Source of the DNA: Faucicola sp937889485
GTDB lineage: Bacteria > Pseudomonadota > Gammaproteobacteria > Pseudomonadales > Moraxellaceae
Direction of reading: 5' to 3'
Length of the DNA: 13,082 nucleotides
Assembly (NCBI GenBank): GCA_051653685.1
Contig: JBOFWQ010000097.1
Span: 1-13,082, forward strand
Positions within the stretch are counted from its first letter, which is position 1. The number at the start of each line of letters is the position of its first letter. Under the pieces are notes generated by a model. That model was not told the origin of the DNA, made no database searches, and worked only from the letters and a program-made list of their open reading frames with translations. The position numbers were made by a program, and so were the translations under genes. Below, piece by piece: positions 1 to 7,869 of the stretch.

Positions 1-626
1 CCCTGTGTAGGAACGGGCACCTTGCCACGATACATGGCAGTGGCGGTTATAAAGCCAGCTTCTTCAAGCATCTTGGTATGTTTGGCATCAAAATGCCCAT
101 AAGGGTAACAAAAGTTTTTGACCTTGGTACCAAGATTTAGCTCAAGGGTTTGTTTACTTTGGATTATTTCCTGCCAAGCGGTTTGGTCATCAGTGTGGGT
201 CAAGCTCACGTGTTGGTGGGTGTGGGCTGCCACTTCCATGCCACTATTTATCCATTGTTTTAACTCATCAAAAGACATCAGCGGATTTTTGGGAATACCT
301 TTGGCTTCATCCCAGCGGTTATAACTACCTACACAGCCAGATACCACATAACAGGTAGCACTAAAGCCGTATTTTTTTAAAATGGGTAATGCGTTGGTCA
401 AATTGTTTTGATAGCCATCATCAAACGTAATGCCAACAACTTTACCGTGTTTTTGACCCAGTAAGTAAGGGGTAAGCTCGCGCATGCTAAGACCTTGATA
501 ACCCAATACTTTGAGTAAATACATCTGCAAAGCAAAGCGTTTTGGTGGCAAATGCAAACATTTAAAAGGCGCATTTTTGACGGGATGAGAGATACTGTGG
601 TACATCAAAATGGGAATGGTTTGCAT
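1..626 (-). CDS. Polysaccharide deacetylase (NodB/CE4 family), 3' end outside window
   Basis: The first 208 residues are present; the frame is open to the window edge, so the C-terminus is missing. CE4 enzymes remove N-acetyl (sometimes O-acetyl) groups from sugars using a metal held by Asp-His-His. The CE4 motifs are visible in order: TFDDGY at residues 67-72 (base Asp69, metal ligand Asp70), HTHQH at 135-139 (the H[S/T]xxH metal motif), and CYPYG at 173-177. The N-terminal IPILMYHSI is typical of the family. No signal peptide is seen, so action on a cytoplasmic or inner-membrane glycan intermediate is likely. The ATG lies 13 bp after the stop of the upstream glycosyltransferase gene, so it is probably the next gene of the LOS operon. 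Acinetobacter OC loci also carry deacetylase genes (pda). The substrate, perhaps an N-acetylhexosamine of the LOS core, is inference. Confidence 0.9.
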   Translation of the reverse strand, partial: MQTIPILMYHSISHPVKNAPFKCLHLPPKRFALQMYLLKVLGYQGLSMRELTPYLLGQKHGKVVGITFDDGYQNNLTNALPILKKYGFSATCYVVSGCVGSYNRWDEAKGIPKNPLMSFDELKQWINSGMEVAAHTHQHVSLTHTDDQTAWQEIIQSKQTLELNLGTKVKNFCYPYGHFDAKHTKMLEEAGFITATAMYRGKVPVPTQ

Positions 627-639
627 AATATTGCCAAGG

Positions 640-1590
640 TTAACGGATGGTTTCAGGGTGGAAAATACGCCCAATGGCTTGCTTTAAGGTAAGATACCAA
701 GGGCGCTGGAAGCGTAGCTGCTTCATGGCTTGTATCTGCTGGTTAACAGGTTGGTGAGCCACTTGTTGCCAAAAAATTGCTAATTGACTTTGCACAAATT
801 GCTTTTGCCGTCTGCGAGAATAATGTTTGACGTAGGCTTCACCTGTCGATACGTGATAATGTTGGCGCATGATTTCAACAAAAGCAAATTGCTCTACGGT
901 GCGCGCGTTGGTTAGGCTTCGCATAGGGTACATCAGTTCACTGATTTCAATTAACTGCTCCAAGCAGTGCGGCATTACACCCATGATCAGTGAGCTATAC
1001 ATTTGGGCATTTGGCGGTAGCTGATACGTTTTTTGCTGCCCTTGGTGCTCATAGTAGATAGTTTGGTTTGCCAAGCCATTTACATAGTTGCGGTATTTTT
1101 TGTGCGCAAAAATTTTGGGCTCTTGTTTGTACATGACCACTTGTTTGGGCGTAATTGCTTCATATAAGGGCAAGGGACTGCGCTCAAAATAAGTGTCACT
1201 GTCAAAAAATAAAAACTTACTTGATGCACTGACCCAATGGCTACCCAGCAAACTGCGAATGATATAAGCAAGACCTAAGGTTTTGGTACGGTAATGATAA
1301 TCATCTTTGACCCACTGCGCCATGAGGCTATTTGACAACTCAAGATGGACAAAATCAAGATCAGCTTGGTGCTGCCAGTCGGCAAAAAAGTTAGGTTTTG
1401 GGCTCAATACAGCGACTAAAGGACGCTGCTGCACCGCAATTTGTGAAAAAAAGCTTAAAATACTAACTTTTACCCCCTCATAATACATCTCATTATCGCC
1501 ATATACCACATAACACAAAACTTGCGCAAAGGGTTTTGCGGGTGGGGTAGGTATAATTGCCTGAGGCACTAAGTCTAGATAAGTTTCCAT
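640..1590 (-). CDS. Putative LOS glycosyltransferase with DSD motif
   Basis: The protein has 316 residues, soluble by sequence. A hydrophobic strand followed by an acidic triad, LFFDSDTY with DSD at residues 130-132, resembles the metal and nucleotide-sugar site of GT-A glycosyltransferases. A downstream MYSSLIMGV segment (197-205) and TVEQFAF (231-237) resemble the acceptor-side and helix motifs seen in GT8-like enzymes. The C-terminus is basic. The frame extends upstream to 1677, but that extension overlaps the end of the preceding gene. The ATG at 1590 begins one base after that gene's stop and follows a GGTGG ribosome-binding sequence inside the preceding coding end, so I chose it. Its place between GT2, acyltransferase and deacetylase genes supports a sugar-transfer role in LOS core synthesis. 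Donor and acceptor cannot be told. Confidence 0.75.
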   Translation of the reverse strand: METYLDLVPQAIIPTPPAKPFAQVLCYVVYGDNEMYYEGVKVSILSFFSQIAVQQRPLVAVLSPKPNFFADWQHQADLDFVHLELSNSLMAQWVKDDYHYRTKTLGLAYIIRSLLGSHWVSASSKFLFFDSDTYFERSPLPLYEAITPKQVVMYKQEPKIFAHKKYRNYVNGLANQTIYYEHQGQQKTYQLPPNAQMYSSLIMGVMPHCLEQLIEISELMYPMRSLTNARTVEQFAFVEIMRQHYHVSTGEAYVKHYSRRRQKQFVQSQLAIFWQQVAHQPVNQQIQAMKQLRFQRPWYLTLKQAIGRIFHPETIR

Positions 1591-1591
1591 G

Positions 1592-2335
1592 TTACCACCA
1601 GCGAGTTCGCTCACGCGTGTGACGTAGGCGTAAGCGGCTAAAAGCATTATCATATAGGGGGTTTTGTAGGCGTTCAAACACCTCTAGCACGATGCCACCT
1701 AGTGGATGATACTGACAGACTTTATCTAGCCGCCAGCGCATATTACGTAAAGTGTCATCAGTGCCCACTGCCAATGCAGAAGTGCCATCAAATAGTGCGA
1801 CGCGCTCGGTTTGTAGCTTTTGTAACATAGCAGGATTGGGGACGTGCTTATGATTACATAACAGATTTTCGGTTTCAGTTACTTTTAGGGTATTAATCAA
1901 TACAACCGCATTCATCAATAAGCTTGATAAAACGGGGTCATCATCAAAATCAATAAACGTATCACATGCAGAGATTAACCAACGCGTGTTTAATGAAGCC
2001 AGTAAAAAGTCGCGTTCCGTCAGCCATAATGATTTGAATAGTTGATAATTTCGGGCAACATCAACATCACGGCGTATGAACACAATAAGGCTGGCATGAT
2101 AGTGATTAAGTTCACTTTGACCGACAAATTCTTGGCGTAGATTGTCAATATGTTCTGTCAAGTCCTTGGCAGAGCCATAGGTATAGGTGGGCATATCACC
2201 TTGAATGAGCGCGGTTTTGAGATGATGAATATCAACATCACTTAACGTCTGCTGCAAAGCGGCGGCGCCTTTACGCCGTTGATGGCGGCTAAAGGAAAAC
2301 CAATGTTCAAAGCGGCTTTTTTTTCTAGGTGGCAT
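1592..2335 (-). CDS. Hypothetical protein in LOS cluster
   Basis: A 247-residue protein I do not recognise. The N-terminus is strongly basic (PPRKKSRF, then RHQRRK) and the C-terminus is arginine-rich and ends in two tryptophans. No signal peptide, clear transmembrane segment, DxD-type triad after a hydrophobic strand, or nucleotide-binding loop is visible. The acidic patch FIDFDDDP near residue 130 and the alternating hydrophobic/helical middle suggest a folded cytoplasmic protein. The basic N-terminus could bind membrane phosphates or nucleic acid, but that is inference. It starts 5 bp after the stop of the double-GT2 gene and ends one base before the next glycosyltransferase start, so it is almost certainly cotranscribed and translationally coupled with LOS genes. 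It may be a diverged glycosyltransferase or an accessory factor of the pathway. Confidence refers to it being a real gene. Confidence 0.8.
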   Translation of the reverse strand: MPPRKKSRFEHWFSFSRHQRRKGAAALQQTLSDVDIHHLKTALIQGDMPTYTYGSAKDLTEHIDNLRQEFVGQSELNHYHASLIVFIRRDVDVARNYQLFKSLWLTERDFLLASLNTRWLISACDTFIDFDDDPVLSSLLMNAVVLINTLKVTETENLLCNHKHVPNPAMLQKLQTERVALFDGTSALAVGTDDTLRNMRWRLDKVCQYHPLGGIVLEVFERLQNPLYDNAFSRLRLRHTRERTRWW

Positions 2336-2340
2336 GATAA

Positions 2341-3957
2341 TTATTGACCCTTTTTATCTTGGCAAAATTGCCACAATAACAAGTACTTATTCCAAGTGTA
2401 CCAAGCAATACTGACAGACGCAATGAGCCCATATATCCCTGCCAAAAACTGCCCTCTTATCAAGTACTCGCGTATCAGTGAAAAAACGCTGCGCAATACC
2501 GCGCCCAATAAACTGACTGTTTTACCACGACTGAACTTATCTTTTGCCCAGTCATGGCTGTAAGATAGACGCTTGACAAGGTAATGGAACAAATCATCAT
2601 TGGTATAATGCAAATGTAGCCCTTTTAAATGAATAATTTTGGCGTCATCAGTTACTACTGACTCATGCACTTCTAAATCATTGTACCCAAAATAGGCGTT
2701 TGCATATAACCGATTTTCCCAATCTCGGTACCACCCATTCATATGCGTTGCAATTCCCGAAAAGTAATTAATACGGGCTAGCGCAAATACTTGTTGCCGC
2801 TGCACAGGTTGGGATAGCACCGCCGCAATTGACTCCCTTAGGGTTTGGTCAAGCCGCTCATCGGCATCCAAGACCAAAATATAATCTGAGCGTGCATAAC
2901 GCTGCGCAAGCTGACGCTGTTTGCCAAAGCCTTGCCAATGGGTATTAACGTACCACGCCGCCCCATAACGTTTGGCTATCTGCTCAGTGTTATCTGTACT
3001 ACCACTGTCCAAAATCACAATCTCATCAACCAGATCTTTTGCCGTTTCAAGGCAAGCTGCCAAATGTTTACTTTCATTTTTGACAATCATGACAAGTGAC
3101 AAAGTCGACTGCTTGGCGCTTAGATCAACGGGTGTGAGCTGCTGGGTCATAGTGATGGATTGCTCAAAGGCATCGGCAGCTTGGTTGTGGGTCAAATCAT
3201 AAAAAATGGCATATTTATTAAAAGTGTACTGGGTAAATAACAAAGAATAAATCAGCCCATAACGCCCCTGCAAAAAACGACCATCTAACCAATATTGTTT
3301 GATAAACGCCCACAGAGGATTAAAAATAACCTTAACAAATTTGGCTTTTTTGCCTTGGGCATGGCGATCATCTGCCCACGCTTTGGCATAAGCCAAGCGT
3401 TTATCTAGCCAAAATAGCGGGGTAGGCGCCGTATGATGATGCAAAAAGCCGTCAAGTTTGGCGGTTGTGGCACCTGCTAGCACCACAGATTCATGCACCA
3501 AATTATTATCATAGCTAAATTTTTTTGGATAAAGTCGCCAATGAGCTTTGACGCCCCATAACGCATTATCAATCTGATGCCCAAACACAAAGTCCAGACG
3601 TTTGACCCCGTAGACGGTATTATCAGGGGCTGAGGCAATGACTTTTAATATACTCGCCTTCAGTCTAGGGGTGATTTCTTCATCGGCATCCAGCGCCAAA
3701 ATCCAATCACCTGTGGCATAGCTTTGGGCAAGCCTGCGCTGTTTGCCAAAACCTTGCCAATTGGTATTAACGTACCAAGCTGCCCCATACTCCTGGGCAA
3801 TTTGCTGGCTGTTATCCGTACTACCGCTGTCAAGAATGATAATCTCATCTGCCAAGCCTGCCAATGCGGGTAAAGAAATTGCCAAATTATGGGCTTCATT
3901 TTTGACAATCATCACCACCGATAATCGATAAACGCTATTGGCAACAGTACTAGGCAT
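2341..3957 (-). CDS. Tandem two-domain GT2 glycosyltransferase (WaaE-like, possibly Lgt3-like)
   Basis: This is a fusion of two full GT2 domains. Counting from the upstream in-frame ATG at 3969 (542 residues), domain 1 begins with LSVVMIVKNE at 16 and domain 2 with LSLVMIVKNE at 290. Each has LDSGSTDN, WQGFGKQR, a DAD metal/UDP-sugar triad (94-96 and 368-370) and VHES (158-161 and 434-437). All belong to the WaaE/KdtX LPS-core beta-glucosyltransferase group. Each half ends with amphipathic or hydrophobic helices containing G(R/I)YGLI and NKY, likely membrane-associated. M. catarrhalis Lgt3 is a known bifunctional two-domain core glucosyltransferase, so adding two successive glucose residues is a reasonable inference. 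The ATG at 3957 is preceded by GGA seven bases upstream, inside the codons from 3969; the 3969 ATG has no visible ribosome-binding site, so 3957 is preferred (538 residues). The choice is not certain. Confidence 0.92.
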   Translation of the reverse strand: MPSTVANSVYRLSVVMIVKNEAHNLAISLPALAGLADEIIILDSGSTDNSQQIAQEYGAAWYVNTNWQGFGKQRRLAQSYATGDWILALDADEEITPRLKASILKVIASAPDNTVYGVKRLDFVFGHQIDNALWGVKAHWRLYPKKFSYDNNLVHESVVLAGATTAKLDGFLHHHTAPTPLFWLDKRLAYAKAWADDRHAQGKKAKFVKVIFNPLWAFIKQYWLDGRFLQGRYGLIYSLLFTQYTFNKYAIFYDLTHNQAADAFEQSITMTQQLTPVDLSAKQSTLSLVMIVKNESKHLAACLETAKDLVDEIVILDSGSTDNTEQIAKRYGAAWYVNTHWQGFGKQRQLAQRYARSDYILVLDADERLDQTLRESIAAVLSQPVQRQQVFALARINYFSGIATHMNGWYRDWENRLYANAYFGYNDLEVHESVVTDDAKIIHLKGLHLHYTNDDLFHYLVKRLSYSHDWAKDKFSRGKTVSLLGAVLRSVFSLIREYLIRGQFLAGIYGLIASVSIAWYTWNKYLLLWQFCQDKKGQ

Positions 3958-4008
3958 GGCTATTTCCATTCAATAAATACAAAATAAGATAAAAAACTAA
4001 ACAGACCA

Positions 4009-4815
4009 CTACCGCCAATAATCTTGAATCCAGTCAGTTGGCAGCACCTTACGGTACCATTTACCACTTTTACCCACGATGGCATCGGGCGGATTGACTT
4101 CACCATGAAAAATCACGATTTTAGCGCCCTTAGGCAGCATAGGCGGTTTGACAAAACTCATGGGAAACGGCTGCACGCATTGGTACTTAAAGCTCACGCA
4201 CCAAGACGCATCCCAATATTCCAGATGGTGATGCTCACGCAAATAATTGGACAAATACGCCTGCTCATGGCGCACTTGGCTACGAATGGTATCAAAATTT
4301 TGCTCAAAATTTGATAGTAAATGGGGGTAAGTGTCTTGCCCAATCTTAAAGCGATATACCGATGAGTTGCCGACCATCCGCCACGGTTTTTTCCAGTCGC
4401 GAATAATCACCACGCTGTCATCATGCTGGGCTTGATAACCAAAAAAACAATCAATATTATCGACAATAACAATATCAATATCCAAAAAAAGCGCCGTACC
4501 CGTCAAATCATACAGTTCTGGCTTAAAGGTAGTCAGTTTTTTCCAGCCACGCTCAGGTAGCCCGCTTGGCAAATTAAGCTCTGGGATGGGATAGCACGCA
4601 ATATCAGGGTGGATGCCTGTAGGGTCATCGGTGAGGCACACCATCTCAAACGGCAAAGTCAAGTGACGGCTTACCATATTATAAAGGCGGTTGACGTAGT
4701 CTGCGCCATATTTGTTGCCCCATTTCATACAGATAACATAGCGGTTATCGGCAGTTGGGTGGCTACTATGGGTGATAGAGGTGGGTGTAGTAGGGGCTGT
4801 GTTCATAGTTGTCAC
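4009..4815 (-). CDS. Putative glycosyltransferase with DID motif
   Basis: The protein has 268 residues. After a low-complexity Thr/Ser/Pro N-terminus it starts with a beta strand, YVICMKWGNKYG (26-37). It then has FLDIDIVIVDNID (110-122), in which Asp112 and Asp114 form a DxD-like triad as in GT-A enzymes, a WKKPW segment (141-145) and FHGEVNPPDA near 236-245. This arrangement matches an often unnamed glycosyltransferase family found in LPS loci. No membrane segment is visible. The start is either GTG at 4815, overlapping the acyltransferase stop by one base (TAGTG), or ATG at 4806; neither has a clear ribosome-binding site, which fits coupling to upstream translation. It probably transfers a sugar to the LOS core in the cytoplasm. 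Sugar and linkage are unknown; Lgt6, which adds the first glucose in M. catarrhalis, is one possible counterpart but unproven. Confidence 0.82.
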   Translation of the reverse strand: MTTMNTAPTTPTSITHSSHPTADNRYVICMKWGNKYGADYVNRLYNMVSRHLTLPFEMVCLTDDPTGIHPDIACYPIPELNLPSGLPERGWKKLTTFKPELYDLTGTALFLDIDIVIVDNIDCFFGYQAQHDDSVVIIRDWKKPWRMVGNSSVYRFKIGQDTYPHLLSNFEQNFDTIRSQVRHEQAYLSNYLREHHHLEYWDASWCVSFKYQCVQPFPMSFVKPPMLPKGAKIVIFHGEVNPPDAIVGKSGKWYRKVLPTDWIQDYWR

Positions 4816-5765
4816 TAGTTGGGCTGGGTCGGTGTTATCATAGCATGATTGGCGGCTGACTTATAATGCTCAATAACCGTTAGGGTGATGGGATGATTGG
4901 GCTCATAAACATCACCAAAATTTGGGATATGCTTAAATCGCTTATAATTCCACATATACTGCTCGGGAAAACGGTTAATCATCGTTTCCACGGCGTGGTT
5001 CATGGCAGTGGTGGCAGTCACCATATCGCTATCATACAGTGCAGGGTCATCAAGTGCATCACAATAAATATCAAAGCCATGACCATCTTGCCTACGCACA
5101 CAGGTCAGCCCCACAAGCTGGCACTTAGTTTTACTGGCAAGTTTACTGGCAAGGGTGCTAGTTAAGGTGGGAATACCAAAAAAAGGGACAATCTCTCCCC
5201 CTGATTGGTCGGGCACATGATCGGGCAAAATAATACTAAAACCCCCCGCTTTTAGGGTCTTAAAAATTGCCTTGACCCCACTGGCGTCTGTGGGAACAAG
5301 CGTGGCATTAAGCCTTTGCCGACCTTCAAGTACAAATTGGTTGGCTTTGTCACCTTTGACGGGTTTATACATAATCGTGGGTGCGCCAAACTGATTAAGC
5401 CAAGGGTTCATAATCTCCCAAGTGCCCAAATGCGGCACAATGGCAAGCATACCGCGCGGGTTTTTGAGCGCGTCCATCAACAACTGCTGATTGTGTACGG
5501 TATGGATTTGCTGCACCGACCACGCAGGCGGCATCGCCCAGCTTTTGGCGGATTCTACCGCGCATTTTGCTTGGTTATGAATGGCGGTAAGGGCTATCTG
5601 AGCGCGTTTGTCATCACTCAACTGGGGATAGGCAAGCTGAAGGTTGGTGTGGATAATGCGGCAAGATTTGCCAGATTTTCGGTAGGCAATAACCAAACTA
5701 GCAATGTGTGCCAACAGGTATAATAACCACATTGGCACATAACGGATAATATAAAATGCGTTCAT
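4815..5765 (-). CDS. LpxL/HtrB-type lipid A acyltransferase
   Basis: The protein has 316 residues, the usual size for late acyltransferases of lipid A, which move a fatty acid from acyl-ACP onto Kdo-lipid A at the inner face of the inner membrane. A hydrophobic N-terminal helix (about residues 9-27, MWLLYLLAHIASLVIAY) would anchor it. The catalytic HX4E motif is HLGTWE (His112, Glu117). PDHVPDQSGG follows at 181-190, with FFG at 195-197, and the C-terminal YMWNYKRFK (270-278) is characteristic of LpxL/LpxM. It lies 23 bp after aspS and overlaps the next gene by one base, so it is in the same transcript as the core glycosyltransferases. LpxL cannot be told from LpxM or a related lysophospholipid acyltransferase without paralogues, so no symbol is given. 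Confidence 0.9.
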   Translation of the reverse strand: MNAFYIIRYVPMWLLYLLAHIASLVIAYRKSGKSCRIIHTNLQLAYPQLSDDKRAQIALTAIHNQAKCAVESAKSWAMPPAWSVQQIHTVHNQQLLMDALKNPRGMLAIVPHLGTWEIMNPWLNQFGAPTIMYKPVKGDKANQFVLEGRQRLNATLVPTDASGVKAIFKTLKAGGFSIILPDHVPDQSGGEIVPFFGIPTLTSTLASKLASKTKCQLVGLTCVRRQDGHGFDIYCDALDDPALYDSDMVTATTAMNHAVETMINRFPEQYMWNYKRFKHIPNFGDVYEPNHPITLTVIEHYKSAANHAMITPTQPN

Positions 5766-5788
5766 GGCGAATAGACGCTAAATAATGA

Positions 5789-7588
5789 TTATTCAGCTTT
5801 ACTTTCTTTTTCACGCACACGGATACCAAGCTCGCGTAGCTGTTTGCTGTCAACAGGGGCAGGCGCATCGGTAAGTGGACATTCCGCGGTTTTGGTTTTT
5901 GGGAAGGCAATCACATCACGGATTGACTGTGAGCCCGTCATCAGCATAATCAAACGGTCAAGACCGAATGCTAAACCGCCATGCGGTGGTGCACCGTATT
6001 TTAGGGCGTTGAGCAAGAAGGAGAATTTTTCTTCGGCTTCGGCCTCGCCAATACCCAAGGCTTCAAATACCGCTTTTTGCATCTCTAAGGTATTGATACG
6101 CAGTGAGCCACCGCCAATTTCAGTGCCATTTAATACCATGTCATAGGCGATAGATAGCGCGGTCTCTGGGCTGTTTTTCATCTCCTCGACCGTGCCTTTT
6201 GGCTTGGTAAATGGGTGATGCACCGATGTCCATTTACCGTCATCTGTTTCTTCAAACATTGGGAAATCCACCACCCAAAGCGGTGCCCACTCACAAGTGA
6301 GCATGTTTAGGTCTAGACCCAATTTGACACGCAGTGCGCCCATGGCATCATTCACTACTTTGGCTTTATCAGCGCCAAAGAAGATGATATCGCCTGTCTG
6401 TGCTTCGGTGCGTTTGATAAGCTCGGTAAGCACTTCATCGGTCATGTTTTTGATGATGGGTGATTGTAGACCAGATTCTTTGTCAACACCATTGTTGATG
6501 TTGCTCACATCATTGACTTTGATATACGCCAAGCCTTTGGCGCCATAGATACCCACAAATTTGGTGTACTCATCAATTTGCTTACGGGTAATCTCGCTGC
6601 CGTTGGGCACACGCAGGGCGACCACGCGACCTTTGGGGTCTTGGGCAGGGCCTGAGAACACTTTAAATTCTACCGACTGCATGATATCTGCCACATCAAC
6701 AAGCTTCATTGGGATACGTAGGTCAGGTTTATCAGACGCGTAGTCGCGCATGGCTTGGGCATAGGTCATGCGTGGGAAGGTGTCAAAGTCAATGTTCATC
6801 ATGGTTTTGAACAAGTCTTTGGTCAAGCCTTCTGCAATATTCATGATATCTTCATCACTCAAAAATGACGTCTCAATATCAATTTGGGTAAACTCGGGCT
6901 GACGGTCGGCGCGCAAGTCTTCATCACGAAAACACTTGGCAATTTGGTAATAACGGTCAAAACCTGCCACCATCAACAGCTGCTTGAATAACTGTGGCGA
7001 CTGTGGTAATGCATAAAACTCACCATTTGAGACACGGCTAGGCACCAAATAATCACGCGCGCCTTCTGGGGTGGCACGGGTCAAAATTGGGGTTTCGACA
7101 TCCAAAAAGCCTTGGTCATCCAAATAACGGCGAATGGTTGAGGTGGCTTTGGCACGAAACTTCATGCGCTCTTGCATCTCAGGGCGGCGCATGTCAAGAA
7201 AACGGTACTTAAGGCGCAGCTCTTCTGAGACGTTGGTGAACTCATCATTAAGTGGAAATGGCGGGGTCTCTGAGGTGGCGATGGTTTCGATGTCTTTGGC
7301 GAGTAACTCGATGTTACCGCTGGTCATGTTTTTGTTTTCTGTGCCAGCATAACGCGCGCGCACACGCCCCGTGATTTTTAGCACATATTCAGAACGTGCC
7401 GCATCTGCCGTGGCAAACGCCTCTGGGGTATCTGGGTCAATGACCACTTGCAATAAGCCTTCACGGTCACGCATATCTAAAAAAATAACCCCACCGTGAT
7501 CACGGCGACGATGCACCCAGCCACAGATTGTGATGGTTTGGTCATTGAGTTGTTCGGTGACAAGCCCGCAGTAGTGTGTACGCATCAT
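5789..7588 (-). CDS. aspS: Aspartyl-tRNA synthetase, probably non-discriminating (Asp/Asn)
   Basis: A full-length bacterial class IIb AspRS of 599 residues that charges tRNA with aspartate. The anticodon-binding OB fold is at about 1-105. Motif 2 is FRDEDLRADR (220-229), with the aspartate-binding QSPQLFKQ at 196-203. The bacterial GAD insertion spans roughly 290-420. Motif 3 is GLAFGLDRL (538-546). His31 and Gly82 occupy the positions that mark the relaxed Pseudomonas aeruginosa enzyme; discriminating E. coli AspRS has Leu at the first. It therefore likely also makes Asp-tRNA(Asn) for GatCAB amidation, which is inference. Two ATG codons are adjacent (7588 and 7585); the first is used, with GGGA about 10 bases upstream. 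It appears to be the first gene of the operon that continues into the LOS genes. Confidence 0.98.
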   Translation of the reverse strand: MMRTHYCGLVTEQLNDQTITICGWVHRRRDHGGVIFLDMRDREGLLQVVIDPDTPEAFATADAARSEYVLKITGRVRARYAGTENKNMTSGNIELLAKDIETIATSETPPFPLNDEFTNVSEELRLKYRFLDMRRPEMQERMKFRAKATSTIRRYLDDQGFLDVETPILTRATPEGARDYLVPSRVSNGEFYALPQSPQLFKQLLMVAGFDRYYQIAKCFRDEDLRADRQPEFTQIDIETSFLSDEDIMNIAEGLTKDLFKTMMNIDFDTFPRMTYAQAMRDYASDKPDLRIPMKLVDVADIMQSVEFKVFSGPAQDPKGRVVALRVPNGSEITRKQIDEYTKFVGIYGAKGLAYIKVNDVSNINNGVDKESGLQSPIIKNMTDEVLTELIKRTEAQTGDIIFFGADKAKVVNDAMGALRVKLGLDLNMLTCEWAPLWVVDFPMFEETDDGKWTSVHHPFTKPKGTVEEMKNSPETALSIAYDMVLNGTEIGGGSLRINTLEMQKAVFEALGIGEAEAEEKFSFLLNALKYGAPPHGGLAFGLDRLIMLMTGSQSIRDVIAFPKTKTAECPLTDAPAPVDSKQLRELGIRVREKESKAE

Positions 7589-7647
7589 AATGAAGCATTC
7601 CCAAGTTAATTCGCAGTTTATGAAATATAAAATTTTATCAAACGAAT

Positions 7648-7676
7648 ATTATGCCTTGTTTGGGGCAATTTAACAA
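7648..7676 (-). promoter_or_regulatory. Candidate sigma70 promoter for the aspS-LOS operon
   Basis: On the minus strand a -35-like TTGTTA (7676-7671) and a -10-like CATAAT (7653-7648) are 17 bp apart, matching consensus at 4/6 and 5/6. Transcription would start near 7641 and give a leader of about 53 nt before aspS. This is consensus matching by eye only. Confidence 0.5.
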
Positions 7677-7756
7677 CCGCTAACAAGATGAAACCTATCC
7701 AAAAACGGTGGCATGATTAGGCGCATTGGGTTGTCATAAAAAATTATCCGAGTTCA

Positions 7757-7786
7757 TTGAAAAACCAACCGACAGCGCAATATACT
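7757..7786 (+). promoter_or_regulatory. Candidate sigma70 promoter for sohB
   Basis: TTGAAA (7757-7762) and TATACT (7781-7786), each 5/6 to consensus, are separated by 18 bp. Transcription would start near 7793 with a leader of about 77 nt. A second TTGACA lies at 7814-7819, but no good -10 follows at the right distance. With the aspS promoter this makes 7589-7869 a divergent control region. Confidence 0.55.
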
Positions 7787-7869
7787 CTAAACAATCCTTT
7801 AAACAAGAATGATTTGACAAAACTGACGTTTACCGACACTTTTTTAGTAAAAATTTTTAGGAAAAATCC

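Noticed and set aside
118..324. Plus-strand frame opposite the deacetylase
   Set aside because: The minus strand encodes clear CE4 motifs throughout, so this frame is a shadow.
1588..1677. Longer N-terminus for the DSD glycosyltransferase starting at 1677
   Set aside because: It would overlap the end of the preceding gene by 86 bp, and the ATG at 1590 has a better ribosome-binding site directly after that gene's stop.
5316..5723. 135-residue plus-strand frame opposite the acyltransferase gene
   Set aside because: Shadow of a conserved acyltransferase, with no recognisable domain.
5781..5793. AATAAT/ATTATT inverted repeat between aspS and the acyltransferase gene
   Set aside because: Weak A/T-only stem without a T-run on the minus strand; not a credible terminator within the operon.
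7814..7842. TTGACA as a second sohB promoter
   Set aside because: No acceptable -10 hexamer at 16-18 bp; the TTGAAA/TATACT pair upstream is much better.
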